A DNA stretch of 64,000 bases from assembly GCF_900102855.1 (NCBI RefSeq), contig NZ_FMWD01000005.1, positions 107,203 to 171,202 on the forward strand, given 5' to 3'. The notes under the pieces were generated by a model. It did not search any database. It was not told the DNA's origin and worked only from the letters and a program-made list of their open reading frames with translations. Made by a program: the position numbers and the translations under genes. Below are positions 15,850 through 25,800 of the stretch, piece after piece. Numbering within the stretch: the stretch's first letter is position 1; each line of letters opens with the position of its first letter. The DNA is from Thiohalomonas denitrificans. Lineage in GTDB: Bacteria > Pseudomonadota > Gammaproteobacteria > Thiohalomonadales > Thiohalomonadaceae.

Positions 15850-16074
15850 TTATCCCACCCATTTTTTTCCATTTTCTGCCAGACGGACCACCGGCCCCCT
15901 GCCTTCCTCGTCCGTCTGCGGACCGGCTAGCAGCGCGTGCAGTGCGTCCTTCTCCTGGTACAGGTCGATGGCTTTCGGGAACTGTGAATCGTCGAAACAG
16001 CGAAAGGCGGCATCGGTCGAAGGAGCAACGACGACGGCCAGGAGTGCGGAAAACAAAAGCAGGCGGTCCTTCAT
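15850..16074 (-). CDS. Small putative secreted protein
   Basis: A 74-residue protein with a plausible signal peptide (MKDRLLLFSALLAVVVAPSTDA, cleaved near residue 22), leaving about 50 residues (AFRCFDDSQFPKAIDLYQEK...). A purine-rich but non-consensus ribosome site precedes the ATG. Its 3' end runs into the repeat debris at 15840-15860, so it may be truncated. No family is recognised. The signal peptide is the main reason for calling it a gene. Confidence 0.45.
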   Translation of the reverse strand: MKDRLLLFSALLAVVVAPSTDAAFRCFDDSQFPKAIDLYQEKDALHALLAGPQTDEEGRGPVVRLAENGKKWVG

Positions 16075-16412
16075 TCCAAATCCATTCGAATTAACAGAAA
16101 TAGGACCTTACTGAGCTTGCTTTGGCAATGCAATTGTCCAGCATGTTCGTGTAAAAGGGGACGGGAGAGTTTTCGTCTGATCTTTTTTCGGTTGCGCAGC
16201 CTGACAAGCTCGAAAAACGGCAGTTAATTCCTCCGTCTTTTTTTGCTGCCGCCTCGTCCACCACTGGGGAGTCGTTGCCTTTGATCTCCAGGTACGCCCT
16301 GGCTTATGGCGAACCAGCCGGACGAATACCGTAATCTGTCCCTTATCGTGCGTGTCCCACGCAGGGGTGTATTCTGTTCAGGTGGTAATCCGTCTTCCCG
16401 TCGCTGGATCAC
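16075..16412. other. Intergenic region between divergent genes
   Basis: Separates the small secreted protein (leftward) from the hydrolase (rightward). The first 150 nt are AT-rich and could hold both promoters, but no consensus boxes stand out. No coding sequence is seen. Confidence 0.4.
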
Positions 16413-17243
16413 ATGGAACAATTGATTCGATTGCTGATTGTCGCGGCCATTGGCTATCTCGCCCTGGTCGTGCTGATGTATCTGCTGCAATCACGCCTGG
16501 TTCACCTTCCGCACATCCCCGGCAGAACCCTGGTGACAACTCCCGCCACCCTTGGCCTGGAATACGACTCCGTGGAACTGGTCACCGAAGACCGCATTCG
16601 TCTCCATGGTTGGTTCGTGCCGGCAGAAAAGGCGCGAGGCACTCTCCTTTTCTTCCATGGCAACGCCGGCAACATCTCCCATCGACTGGACTCCTTGCAA
16701 CTCTTCCGGCAACTGGGCCTCAACAGCTTCATCATCGATTACCGCGGCTATGGCAACAGCGAAGGAAGGCCCTCGGAGCACGGGCTGTACCGAGATGCCG
16801 AGGCGGCCTACCACTACCTTGTCGAGTCCCGTGATATCCCGCCCGAACGGATCGTCCTCTTCGGCCGCTCGCTCGGTGCGGCGGTCGCCGCCCGTACCGC
16901 ACGGTATTACCCCGCAGCCGGATTGATCGTCGAATCCGGCTTTATCTCGGCGCCCGAACTCGGCGCCGACCACTACCCATTCCTGCCCGTGCGCCTGCTC
17001 TCGCGGCTGCAATACGACACTCGCGCTCACCTTGTACAGTCGAAAGTTCCCGTGCTCGTCGTGCATAGCCGCGACGACGAGATCATTCCCTACCGCCACG
17101 GACTCGCGCTGCACTCCGCGGCGGGCGAGCGTGCGCGCCTTCTGACAATCACCGGCGACCATAACACCGGCTTCCTGCGCAGCGGCGAGCGTTATCGCCA
17201 AGGTCTGGCCGCGTTTCTCTACGAAGTTCTGAGTGAATCCTGA
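16413..17243 (+). CDS. Membrane-anchored alpha/beta hydrolase (YfhR/ABHD13-like)
   Basis: A 276-residue serine hydrolase. An N-terminal membrane helix (LIRLLIVAAIGYLALVVLMY, 4-23) is followed by an alpha/beta hydrolase core: oxyanion segment FFHGNAGN (79-86), DYRGYGNSEG, nucleophile elbow GRSLG near 150, acid loop VLVVHSRDDEIIPY (Asp) and a terminal GDHN with the catalytic His. This matches the Bem46/ABHD13/YfhR group, whose bacterial substrates are unknown. The gene stands alone. The ribosome site is weak, but the start agrees with the family length. Confidence 0.85.
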   Translation: MEQLIRLLIVAAIGYLALVVLMYLLQSRLVHLPHIPGRTLVTTPATLGLEYDSVELVTEDRIRLHGWFVPAEKARGTLLFFHGNAGNISHRLDSLQLFRQLGLNSFIIDYRGYGNSEGRPSEHGLYRDAEAAYHYLVESRDIPPERIVLFGRSLGAAVAARTARYYPAAGLIVESGFISAPELGADHYPFLPVRLLSRLQYDTRAHLVQSKVPVLVVHSRDDEIIPYRHGLALHSAAGERARLLTITGDHNTGFLRSGERYRQGLAAFLYEVLSES

Positions 17244-17532
17244 CAGGATTCGTAGCGCCGAGGGTGCGAAGTCACTGCCGCAACTAACCTGGACACCCCT
17301 CCAAGCCATTGCCATCCTTGCCCAAGCCTGTTGCGTACGCCACGCCTTTCTCGACAATTGCTCCTGCATTGCTCTGCCACCTACATCCATGTAAGCGTCT
17401 GCGGTGAAGATGCCGCCTCCCTCCAAGCCTGATTATCGCTGCCACTGTGTGATTTGACTGAGTGACGTCGTCATTTCCCTCACTTGCAACTCTTTGTTGC
17501 CAAAAGCTTTTCTATTGCAAGGGCCATGGATA
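17244..17532. other. Intergenic region upstream of the copper-delivery operon
   Basis: No gene is supported. The right half is AT-rich and precedes the sco1 promoter. Confidence 0.4.
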
Positions 17533-17538
17533 TATAAT
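17533..17538 (+). promoter_or_regulatory. -10 box of the sco1-pcuAC operon
   Basis: A perfect TATAAT lies about 50 nt upstream of the sco1 start. No matching -35 is visible at 16-18 nt, which would fit an activated promoter. Confidence 0.45.
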
Positions 17539-17585
17539 CGCCCATCGCCTATTGATCGCGTCATTCCGGTTGAAACACACCAATA

Positions 17586-18227
17586 ATGTTGAATGAGGTA
17601 ACCAGAATTGTGAGAAAGATCGGACCGCTTTTATTAATAGCCGTTCTATTGGGCCTTGTGCTTTGGTTTGCCATGGAATGGCAACCAAATCAAAAGCCGG
17701 ATCAACACCAAGGCCTGACCGTTTCGAAAGCCCCCACCGGCGGAGATTTCACCCTGTATTCACAGCAGGGGCCGATTTCTCTTCAAGATCTGCGCGGCAA
17801 GGTGGTCCTGCTCTATTTCGGCTACACCTTTTGCCCGGACATTTGTCCCACTTCACTGGCATTGATGGCCCAAGCCTTCAAGGAGATGACGTCGGAGGAG
17901 CTGGACCAGGTTCAAGGGGTCTTTGTCAGTGTCGACCCCCGGCGCGACACTCCGGAGCGGCTGGCGGAATACAGCCGGTATTTCCACCCGAATATTGTCG
18001 GCGTGACCGGCACAGTAGAGCAGGTGGATAAAGTCGTCGCGCAATACGGAGCCGCCTATCGCATCGCGGAGTCAGACAGTGCGATGGACTATTCGGTCGA
18101 CCACTCTTCTGTTACCTATGTCATCGATCAACAGGGTAGGCTGCATGCTCCATTGATGCATGGCACCTCCCCTGATCGTATTCGGAAAACGGTACGAGAC
18201 CTATTGAACGATGTTTCTAATTCGTAA
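17586..18227 (+). CDS. Sco1/SenC copper chaperone
   Basis: A 213-residue membrane-anchored thioredoxin-fold protein. The anchor is at about 14-30; the copper site is FCPDIC (Cys83, Cys87) plus His173 in DYSVDHSS. Sco proteins bind copper and reduce or metallate the CuA site of cytochrome c oxidase on the periplasmic face. The PCuAC gene follows 28 nt later, the usual partner that loads copper. A GTG at 17610 preceded by GAGGTAA could be the real start, shortening the cytoplasmic tail by eight residues. Confidence 0.92.
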   Translation: MLNEVTRIVRKIGPLLLIAVLLGLVLWFAMEWQPNQKPDQHQGLTVSKAPTGGDFTLYSQQGPISLQDLRGKVVLLYFGYTFCPDICPTSLALMAQAFKEMTSEELDQVQGVFVSVDPRRDTPERLAEYSRYFHPNIVGVTGTVEQVDKVVAQYGAAYRIAESDSAMDYSVDHSSVTYVIDQQGRLHAPLMHGTSPDRIRKTVRDLLNDVSNS

Positions 18228-18255
18228 AGGCAACAAATGAAAAAGGAGTAATGCA

Positions 18256-18744
18256 ATGATCCGTTCAGTACGTGCTTGGACCTTTGGTGTGATGACCCTT
18301 TGTTTGTCCTCTGCTGCCTTCGCAGATTCCCATGGTGGTACGAATTCCGCCGATGCTGTCATGGTGGAAGACCCCTATGTGCGTGCCGTGCCTGCGGGCC
18401 AGCCCAACAGCGCTGCCTTCATGACCTTGGCAAATCACAGCGACGAAGACGTGGCCATCATCAACGGCAGCAGCCCTGTGGCCAACGTAGTCGAATTGCA
18501 CACCCATGTGCATGAAGGTGGCATGATGAAGATGCGCCAGATCGACAAGATTGATGTTGATGCCAATGGCTCGACTGAGCTGAAGCCGGGTGGTCTGCAT
18601 GTCATGCTAATTGGTCTCAAACAGGAACTACACGAAGGCGACCACGTTAGCGTGACCTTGGAATTCAATGACGGCAGCAGCAAGACTATCGACGCGCCGG
18701 TCAAGAACGTAATGAGCGGTATGAAGATGAATGGCGGCAAGTAG
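18256..18744 (+). CDS. PCuAC periplasmic copper chaperone
   Basis: A 162-residue secreted protein with signal peptide cleaved near AFA-DS (residue 23). The copper-binding pattern is present: His82/84/86 and Met90 in a His/Met-rich stretch, then GGLHVM (His115, Met117). PCuAC delivers Cu(I) to Sco1 or directly to cytochrome oxidase. AAGGAG precedes the ATG. Extra His and Met residues at both ends (SHGG, SGMKMNGG) may increase copper capture. It forms an operon with sco1. Confidence 0.92.
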   Translation: MIRSVRAWTFGVMTLCLSSAAFADSHGGTNSADAVMVEDPYVRAVPAGQPNSAAFMTLANHSDEDVAIINGSSPVANVVELHTHVHEGGMMKMRQIDKIDVDANGSTELKPGGLHVMLIGLKQELHEGDHVSVTLEFNDGSSKTIDAPVKNVMSGMKMNGGK

Positions 18745-18790
18745 CAGATGCAGTACAATATGAAGCACTGATTATCCTCGCTTCAGGTCC

Positions 18791-18820
18791 GAAGGGCGCC
18801 ATCCCGGAATGGCGCCCTTC
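18791..18820 (+). terminator. Strong hairpin after sco1-pcuAC
   Basis: A perfect 12-bp stem GAAGGGCGCCAT/ATGGCGCCCTTC with a 6-nt loop lies 47 nt after the pcuAC stop. The U-tract is missing, so termination efficiency is uncertain. The apparent ATG of the following transposase relic lies inside this stem. Confidence 0.55.
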
Positions 18821-19030
18821 GCGGCGTTCCCCGAGCACCTTCCATCCATCCTCCAGCTCCTGGCGATCGATCCCGAGCAGTGGGGCTATCTGACGACCCG
18901 GTTTGAGACCGCCTTCAAGAAACTCGTAGGCGCAACCCACAACCTCAAGAAAGTCTGCCAGCAACTCGGCTACCGACGAACGCCCGGTATTGGAGCCTGC
19001 CGAACGCTGTTGGCCAGACGCTTTCCTTTC
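18812..19030 (+). pseudogene. C-terminal remnant of a Y1/REP-associated-type transposase
   Basis: The translated segment PEHLPSILQLLAIDPEQW, followed by a pattern like F...F...VGATHNLKKVCQQLG and GIGACRTLLA, resembles the C-terminal tail of long IS200-like/RAYT transposases. The catalytic HUH and Tyr region is absent, the apparent ATG sits inside a hairpin, and the frame degenerates downstream. It is read as a relic. The comparison is from memory of the family and not from a search. Confidence 0.45.
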
Positions 19031-19536
19031 CGATCGCGCTATTCTGCTGCGGACGCCAGACCTGTGAACTACGACCGCGCCGAGTTCGGACTATGGCGCC
19101 AGAAATCATCTAAGCATGTCCATATTTGCGCATGCCGTTACCGTGACTAGCGAAAAACCGCAGCTTTGAGTGAAAACACTCGTCATCGCCACCGCGAAAG
19201 CTTTTCTCTTCGTCTCCTTACGTTGGGTGTCCTGTAGTAGTGGTCACTGACTACCGAACAGCTCTCATCTCGGGGCGAACAGCCGCGAAAATGAGGGCTT
19301 CCATGAGTGTATTGGGGTTGACAGGGGGCAGCCTAGCGGGGAAAACTGGCCCGAAACCGCAGGGACCAATAAAAAGGAGGCTGGAAATGGCGATCGTTCG
19401 GGAGTCTGAGGCGTTTGTGGCGGTGTCTGATACTTCGCGATTGCGAAGCAAACTCCTGTCTTTTTGACTTGTTTGAGTTGTGTGAATTCCGAGTGCGATT
19501 GATATGATTGTGCTTGATTCGCTGGAGTGCTATAGG
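19031..19536. other. Gene-free region at the left edge of the AT-rich islet
   Basis: Base composition drops in GC from about 19460 onward. Two overlapping frames on opposite strands at 19240-19467 have no recognisable domain and no convincing start. Nothing else was identified. Confidence 0.4.
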
Positions 19537-19575
19537 ATGAACAAAAGGATATTTGAACTGTTCAGTATATGGTAG
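19537..19575 (+). CDS. Possible 12-residue leader peptide
   Basis: A very short frame (MNKRIFELFSIW) starts 10 nt after a GGAG and stops directly at the foot of a terminator hairpin preceding the coiled-coil membrane protein gene. This geometry resembles attenuation leaders. No run of identical codons is present, so the regulatory signal is unclear, and it could be chance. Confidence 0.3.
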   Translation: MNKRIFELFSIW

Positions 19576-19608
19576 CCGAACTTCTTGGGAGAGGAGTTCG
19601 GTTTTTTT
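19576..19608 (+). terminator. Rho-independent terminator or attenuator
   Basis: Stem CCGAACT (19576-19582)/AGTTCGG (19595-19601) with a 12-nt loop is followed by seven T. It lies 19 nt upstream of the coiled-coil protein ATG, so it either ends a short upstream transcript or attenuates that gene. Confidence 0.75.
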
Positions 19609-19626
19609 GTTTGGGGTGCCAATGAA

Positions 19627-20931
19627 ATGCAGACAATACGATCAAACATAACCCGCATTAAAACGGGAATCGAAGCAAATTTCCCAAGTGAACCCGATAT
19701 TCTTGGATATGCAGGCATTGACCGTGCAGGATTGCTAGAAATGTTACAGTCTGCATATGCCGAATCATACAAGCTATCGGACTCGGAAAGTGATTTCGAA
19801 GTAACGCTGCTGAAGCGAAAGATTACCGACAACCTCGATTATTGCCGAAACTTTGCGAATAACTTCTTTAATGAAAAGAAGGCAGAGAAAAAGTTTGATG
19901 AGTTTCTCCGACGTCTTACTGCAATTCGCGATGACATTCGCCTTGCCTACCTTGTTACGTCTGCGGGGGGATTAAGAGACGAAGAGTATCTACTAAGAGC
20001 CGAACAATCACGCAAAAAAACCCAAGCCGCTCTAGAACAAAACCTGTCTGCGTTTGAGAAGATCGAGTCTCGAGTCAAAGCGTTGGGTGAGGCGACGAAA
20101 ACCCTCGAAGAATCGGCCGCTGAAAGTGACCGAACTCTTGAAGGTATAAATGAAGCGGCCGCCTCCGCTGAGACCCTTAAAGCAAAAATGGCCGCTTCAT
20201 TCGAAGTGGTTTCGAAATACGAACAGCAAGTTACAGATGCACATTCAACGGTCAACGAGTCATCAGCCGAAATTGCAACTCTCCTAGCCAAATCACAAAA
20301 ATCCGCTGAAATTCTAGCAAGCTGTCAAGAAGACCTAGATCGCATTCAGCAGGAAACAAATGAACAACTGGAGTGCAACAGGAAACAACAGAGTGAAATA
20401 GAGCAGACGTTAGCAGCCGCGAACCGAGTTGGTATGGCGGGTTCGTTCCATAGCAGGAAAACAGAGCTTCGTGCTAGTCTCTTAACGTGGGGTGCATGCT
20501 TTGTTGTAACTGTATTGGCGATATTCGGAGTTAGTTTCTACTTCCTATATCCCTATATCACTACGGGCGTCGGGGCGCTTGGAACACCGGAGTTCCTTTT
20601 CAAACTGGCAGTTGTCGCACCTTTAGTTTGGTTGGCATGGATGAGTGCCAGGCAGTTCGGTTACGTTTCGAAAATTAGAGAGGATTACGCATTTAAGTAC
20701 GCTACTGCAATGGCATTTGAGGGCTACCGGAAGCACGCACACGACATTGATGAAGACTTGCTTAGAAGTTTGCTTAATCAATCACTTGAGACAATGGCGC
20801 TCAACCCCATCCGACTATATTCAGAAAAGCAGGACCATGCGAGCCCTTTACATGAACTAGGCGAAAAGGTGATGAAAAAGGTTCCAGATGTGAATTTAGG
20901 CAGGAAGTCAACGGCAGAGCCGTCGGAATAA
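19627..20931 (+). CDS. Coiled-coil protein with two membrane helices
   Basis: A 434-residue protein of unrecognised family. Residues 1-110 are helical and soluble. Residues about 120-275 form a long Ala/Glu/Ser-rich coiled coil. Two membrane helices follow (about 288-310, LTWGACFVVTVLAIFGVSFYFLY, and 323-343, LFKLAVVAPLVWLAWMSA). The last 90 residues are soluble and helical. A coiled coil followed by a membrane hairpin recurs among defence-island and membrane-stress proteins. AT-rich codon use matches the neighbouring Detocs-like operon, to which it is convergent. An upstream in-frame ATG (19585) lies inside the terminator, so the ATG at 19627 was chosen. Confidence 0.7.
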   Translation: MQTIRSNITRIKTGIEANFPSEPDILGYAGIDRAGLLEMLQSAYAESYKLSDSESDFEVTLLKRKITDNLDYCRNFANNFFNEKKAEKKFDEFLRRLTAIRDDIRLAYLVTSAGGLRDEEYLLRAEQSRKKTQAALEQNLSAFEKIESRVKALGEATKTLEESAAESDRTLEGINEAAASAETLKAKMAASFEVVSKYEQQVTDAHSTVNESSAEIATLLAKSQKSAEILASCQEDLDRIQQETNEQLECNRKQQSEIEQTLAAANRVGMAGSFHSRKTELRASLLTWGACFVVTVLAIFGVSFYFLYPYITTGVGALGTPEFLFKLAVVAPLVWLAWMSARQFGYVSKIREDYAFKYATAMAFEGYRKHAHDIDEDLLRSLLNQSLETMALNPIRLYSEKQDHASPLHELGEKVMKKVPDVNLGRKSTAEPSE

Positions 20932-21129
20932 TAAAGGACTGATAATTGGGTCGCCCATTAGCCGCCTCCGATCGACTGGCAATACCGTGTCTCGAAGCCC
21001 CGACTTCTCGACTCTTCTGAATAGGTAAACTGTCCCCGGAATTCGCAATCTTCTACCGGTTTATCTCGGCGCACTGGGTGTCCCGGTAAGTTCTAACTTT
21101 GACACCAATTTTTCCCGGACAATAGTGTT

Positions 21130-22350
21130 TCAAAACGCCAAAAAAGGGCTAACCAACAATTGTTGAGCAAACGCCGCGCTGGTGTATGAAGCATACCGTT
21201 GCCATAGATCATTCTTGTTGCTGTCTGCATAGTCACATACAGACTTGATCGCGATCGCAACCGGCTTTGGGTCTGTCGAATATTCTGCCGAAGCCATTAC
21301 CGCGTACGCCTCCATTTCAATCGCAAGCAATTCTTTGTGCTGAGTCACGACCGACCGTGCGGAAATGTCATCCGCGATCACGCTAGCCCCAGATGCCATT
21401 GGCCCAACATGAACATCGAAGATCCCTTCGGGCACAGCATCATCCCACCCTGCTCTAATACTCCTCTTGACTTCGGAGCTTTCTCCAAGGTCGGCCGCGA
21501 TTTGGCTTACCGATGAATTCAACGCGAGCTGGTAGGGGGCGGCTCGGAAGACCGCTGAACCATTCTCGTCCTGCCCCCGCTTGCCACTGCCCCAATCCCA
21601 AGCTGGATCGGCGATTACTACGTCTCCCAAATTCGTCTTCCCTTGAATTCCTGCGCATATTCCTAGCATAATCATATATCGGGGGCGAAAGCACGCACTC
21701 ATTTTGCTCGCCAGCGCTGCCGCTGAGGGCATTCCTTTTCGATGTGCACTCGCGGCTACAATCGTTATTTCCCGGTCTTCTCTAACAAGACTACCAACAT
21801 GAAACGTGGTCGGCTCGCCTCGCATTCGCTTTGACTCCCAACCGAATGGCAACTCCAGTACTGCGGCAAGCTCCGGATCACGCATCGCCGTCACAATAGC
21901 CACGTCTGCCTCAATTTCAAACCCCTTCTTCCTTGCGATCCTCTCGGTCCCATACCGAATTCTTCCTATCAATACTTTTTTCCATTCTGACGAATCGGAA
22001 CGGTATTGGCACAAAACCGCTCCTCTTTCCAGAACCTCGGCGTTTGCCTCCATCACAAGTTCTTCCCGGCCGGTAATGAAGAGGACATCCTCCGGCAGCG
22101 GCACATTTTCATCCATTTTAATCAAGTCAAAAAAGGAAAGCCCGCCGTCTGCGCTAGGCATAGCTCCTAGCGCATCAGGAAGATGAAGATCTATTATCAA
22201 GAAATCAAAAGTGCTCGCACGGAGGCATTGCCTAGCCGCTTGCGCGGTTGTCTCATGCCGAATAATTAGCCCGTCAACGCCACTATTACGCAGCACTTCG
22301 GAGATCTCCTGCGCTTTCGTATATTCGTCATCAACTAGCAAGACCCTCAT
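21130..22350 (-). CDS. dtcC: Receiver-nucleosidase effector (Detocs DtcC-like)
   Basis: A 406-residue protein. Residues 1-125 are a response-regulator receiver with acidic pair Asp7/Asp8 and phospho-acceptor Asp54 (FLIIDLHLP). Residues about 145-400 are a purine nucleoside phosphorylase/MTA-SAH nucleosidase fold with GICAGIQGKTNLGDVVIAD, the IEMEAYAV substrate motif and the catalytic-Asp segment SVCDYAD. In Detocs the phosphorylated effector cleaves the N-glycosidic bond of ATP and dATP, depleting nucleotides during phage infection. Operon order kinase, receiver, receiver-nucleosidase matches that system. It starts 2 nt after the receiver gene. A housekeeping nucleosidase is unlikely, given the receiver fusion. 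Confidence 0.8.
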   Translation of the reverse strand: MRVLLVDDEYTKAQEISEVLRNSGVDGLIIRHETTAQAARQCLRASTFDFLIIDLHLPDALGAMPSADGGLSFFDLIKMDENVPLPEDVLFITGREELVMEANAEVLERGAVLCQYRSDSSEWKKVLIGRIRYGTERIARKKGFEIEADVAIVTAMRDPELAAVLELPFGWESKRMRGEPTTFHVGSLVREDREITIVAASAHRKGMPSAAALASKMSACFRPRYMIMLGICAGIQGKTNLGDVVIADPAWDWGSGKRGQDENGSAVFRAAPYQLALNSSVSQIAADLGESSEVKRSIRAGWDDAVPEGIFDVHVGPMASGASVIADDISARSVVTQHKELLAIEMEAYAVMASAEYSTDPKPVAIAIKSVCDYADSNKNDLWQRYASYTSAAFAQQLLVSPFLAF

Positions 22351-22352
22351 CT

Positions 22353-22826
22353 TTAAGATGCCCCTATACCAATATTTTCTTTTATCATTTTATCCAATGC
22401 GGCACGCCATCCCTCTTGAGCCGAATTGTAATACACATAACCTTTAAATTGCGCTCCATACTGAGAGCTAAGTTCCGTCGCCAGTGTATTCAGGGAAACC
22501 TTTGCATCCCCTTCACCAAACGAGTCAAATTGAGTTACGACAATCGTTGGAATCTCAATTCCCCTGAGCTTCATCTGAGCCAGTAATTCGCGACCGGCAA
22601 AATTCTCCGGGGCACCCCCACTAGGTTCTTGCGGCGACACATCAAAAGATGGAAGCGTCATGTCTAATAGAACGACGTCCAGTGAGCCGACTCCGGAAAT
22701 AAGCGCTCGAAGCCCGCTATTTATTGATCTAGCGACCGCAATTTCCGCCCCCTTATATTCAGAAGACACAAATCCAGATACTTTTGTCGCTTTTTCTTCA
22801 TCATCTTCGATTAACAGCACTTTCAT
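22353..22826 (-). CDS. dtcB: Stand-alone receiver protein (Detocs DtcB-like)
   Basis: A 157-residue single-domain receiver: acidic residues in LLIEDDEEKA (7-16), phospho-acceptor Asp55 in VVLLDMTLP, and a conserved Thr in TIVVTQF. It has no output domain. In Detocs the stand-alone receiver drains phosphate from the kinase and so prevents accidental activation of the nucleosidase; that role is inferred here from operon position between kinase and effector. The ATG at 22826 is chosen because GGAGG lies 10 nt upstream; it begins 4 nt after the kinase stop. An insertion (about 62-75, SPQEPSGGAPENF) lengthens a loop next to the phosphorylation site. Confidence 0.78.
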   Translation of the reverse strand: MKVLLIEDDEEKATKVSGFVSSEYKGAEIAVARSINSGLRALISGVGSLDVVLLDMTLPSFDVSPQEPSGGAPENFAGRELLAQMKLRGIEIPTIVVTQFDSFGEGDAKVSLNTLATELSSQYGAQFKGYVYYNSAQEGWRAALDKMIKENIGIGAS

Positions 22827-22830
22827 ATTC

Positions 22831-25800
22831 CTACCCCTCCAACTTAAAGCCAATATTTACCACAAAGAAATTCTCTTCGTGATAAAAATCCAAAAAAGGC
22901 TCCTTATAAATTGGCGAGTTTATCGCTAGCCATATTTTTCGAAGACCACTCCTTCCTTCCGACTGAGCGCGACGGATCGACTCCCCACTGTTTAACGACT
23001 TCCTAAGAGCACTCACTTTCTCTCTCTCTTCCCGAGTAAGAATGGTTGAGTTTACAGGATTTACAATATTTGCAGAAAATAACCCATTCTCAAAAGATAT
23101 TTCTGCTTTCACCGTCAAATCTTCAGCCGAAAGTCCGGCACGAAGGATTGCGTTTTCCAAAAGTCCGTAAAATACGTATACCATTCCGTCCAGCGTTCGC
23201 CCCGGCATGAGCGATGCACCTTGCGAGACCTCGATTGACGCTCCTTCCCAGCGCGAAGCACTCGAAATTGTGTTGCTAATCATGTTAAGCGCAACATGAA
23301 ACGGAAAATCAGGGTGATAGTCTTGTCGATCGTAGACTTCGCTTCGCTTAAACCAGGAAACGACAAATCCGAGCCTTGCTTGCGTATTAGTTTTTGCCCG
23401 AGCTACTGCGTTTATAATATCGCCAACTCCTGGAACATGAGATAGGGAAGTCAATGAATTTGACAGATCATCAAAAGGTAACATCAGACGGCGCCTGATA
23501 GAATTGTTAAGAACTCTCTGAACCGACAATAAGTTATCATCGGTCTTTTCCCATAAGATATCAACACAATACCCTACAAACTCGTCCATATCGGACATAT
23601 CTTTTACGTATTCCTGAACGTACTTTCTCTCCAGTGCCGAAGATCGATAGACAAACAAAGCATTATCACTACTACCGTCATCCTGAAGATCGGTAATAAC
23701 TTTTATTTGAATTAACTCATCTTTTACATAATCAATAACACTATCAAACTCAGCCGAAAACTTATCTAATGCATCACAAATGTCGTTCCATTCGTCGTCG
23801 AATTTTGGTTTTTTGCCCCAAAGGTTACGCCAATACTCGTTCCTAATATAAGAGGAACTTCCCTCCTCTCGCTCTGTAACAAGCTGCTCATCAGCGACTG
23901 GTTTTCTAAGGGTGTTGCTGAGGGTCCCGTGGCGCACACGGGTACTGAGATAGGCATTTAGCCCGTGTGCGCCACGCAAAAACTCATTCGTGACCTCAGA
24001 AAATAGTGCCTCAAACTGGGCATCCGACTCAGTACTAGCAATTTCTCCAACCAGATGAACCTTAGATAGCAACATCGCCATCGATACCCCACCTGCATCA
24101 GCTTGCTCGCCGAACAAGTCATACATCAGTTGAGACGACTTCGAGGAAGAACTCTGAAACGAACTTTTGTAACGTGCATATGAATCGCCAAGAGTCGACC
24201 TCAACGACTTTTTTATTGCCTCAACATCCACATACACTTTGCTTTGCTCAATAAGCGTGGTCCCTTTAGCAATTTCCTGTTGCTTAACCCTTTCTTTAAT
24301 CTCTTCGACATACTTTGTCGAGTTCTGCGGATCGACGTCAACAAGGACTCTACACACCCGTACTCTAGTATCCTCGATCTCTTTAGTTCCAGTATAAAGT
24401 ATGGTTTGCCGCATAACTTCCGGCCGCCAAACCCTGTCCATGTACGCAACTACCAAATCCTTTCCGAACCGATCCGCTTGTGCGGCTAACTCTTCGGGCG
24501 AATTTATCTGGTTTTTAACTTGGAAACGTTCGAAAGCATACCGCAAGTGCGACAAGCGGTCGCGATCGTGCATTGTAACGTATAACTCGAACGCCAGTGG
24601 CACAGCAACACTGGCAGGCCACTGCGGAGGTTCTCCTAGAGAACCGATCACTTCTTGTAAAGGCAAAATGTTATGAGCATTTTTTTTACGGACTGACGCA
24701 ACGACAGTAAGTTCTACAGCCTGTTCGATTCGCTCCAATTTTAGGTATGAAAGGGCAGCCCCGGCGGCACAACGCAACCAGTCGTTCCCCTCAGCCTTGC
24801 CCATCAACCATTCGAATCGCGACGCGGCCTCGCTTGGATCCCCAAACGCCAAATGGTAGCGACCCAAGTACTTATTGAGTCTAACTTGATCGACTGTATG
24901 CACATGGCATATTTTGCCCGTGGTCATAGCATCAAGGGCCGCAAATGTGTACGGAAATAGCTCCCGCAATGTTTCATCTCTAAGTATTTCGTCCCGAGCA
25001 TGCCCTTGAGCTGCCAATGCGCCAAACGGACTTAAATTCAGATCTCTTACATAAATGTCACGTAACCAAAGAGGAGGAAATGACGCACTTTCTTGCCTGA
25101 GTTCGTAGAGAACGACAGCTCTTAGATATGTGCTCCAGTTGTGACCGTAGAAACGGTCGGTCAATGTTAAGAGCTCATATGCCGCCAAGTAGGTCTCGTC
25201 AGAGGTACTAAGTATTTTTAACAGCCGTTCAGATATCTCTTGCATGACCCCTTTGCCTTGGGCAGGAACGGTCGCTGTCTGAAGCCCGGCCTTCAAAGCC
25301 AAAACCTGCATTGATAAATCGTCTGAGTGCCGCGAAAGGTATTCTTGCGCGATGCTTGTCACGCATTGGTAGTCACCTTTTGTATACGCCTCAATCAACA
25401 AAGCTCGCTCACGATTGTGGCTGACACCCGAATTAGGGACGACTCCTAGTCCTCTCATGATTCCTAGGAGCCGAGCGTCGCCAGTTTGCTTGTGGAGAGC
25501 CAACAAGGGCTTAGACAGAGCCGCATTAAATCCGGTGGGAGACACTTGGTCTGATGCAACCGACTGAAGCGCAAGAATTAAGGTTTCGTAGTAATCAATT
25601 ATGCAAGATTGTGCATCCCAGAACAGGGTTGCAGACAGATCTCTTGCACTCATACTCGGCAGCTCAAATAGCTTCACCCGTAGATACGCAGAAAACGATT
25701 CGTTTTTGTAAGGTTCAAGAGTGCGAACGAGTTCATTCTTGAGATGATCCCGGATACCGGTCGCTTCGGTTCGCCTCCCCACAAACCACAATATAAACTT

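Noticed and set aside
19240-19467. Overlapping 60-75 codon frames on both strands
   Set aside because: Neither has a recognisable domain, and the region looks like repeat or relic sequence.
21028-21045. Motif ACTGTCCCCGGAATT shared with 15508-15524 as a possible attachment site of the islet
   Set aside because: Only about 18 bases match, both copies lie among repeat debris, and the positions do not bracket the Detocs-like genes.
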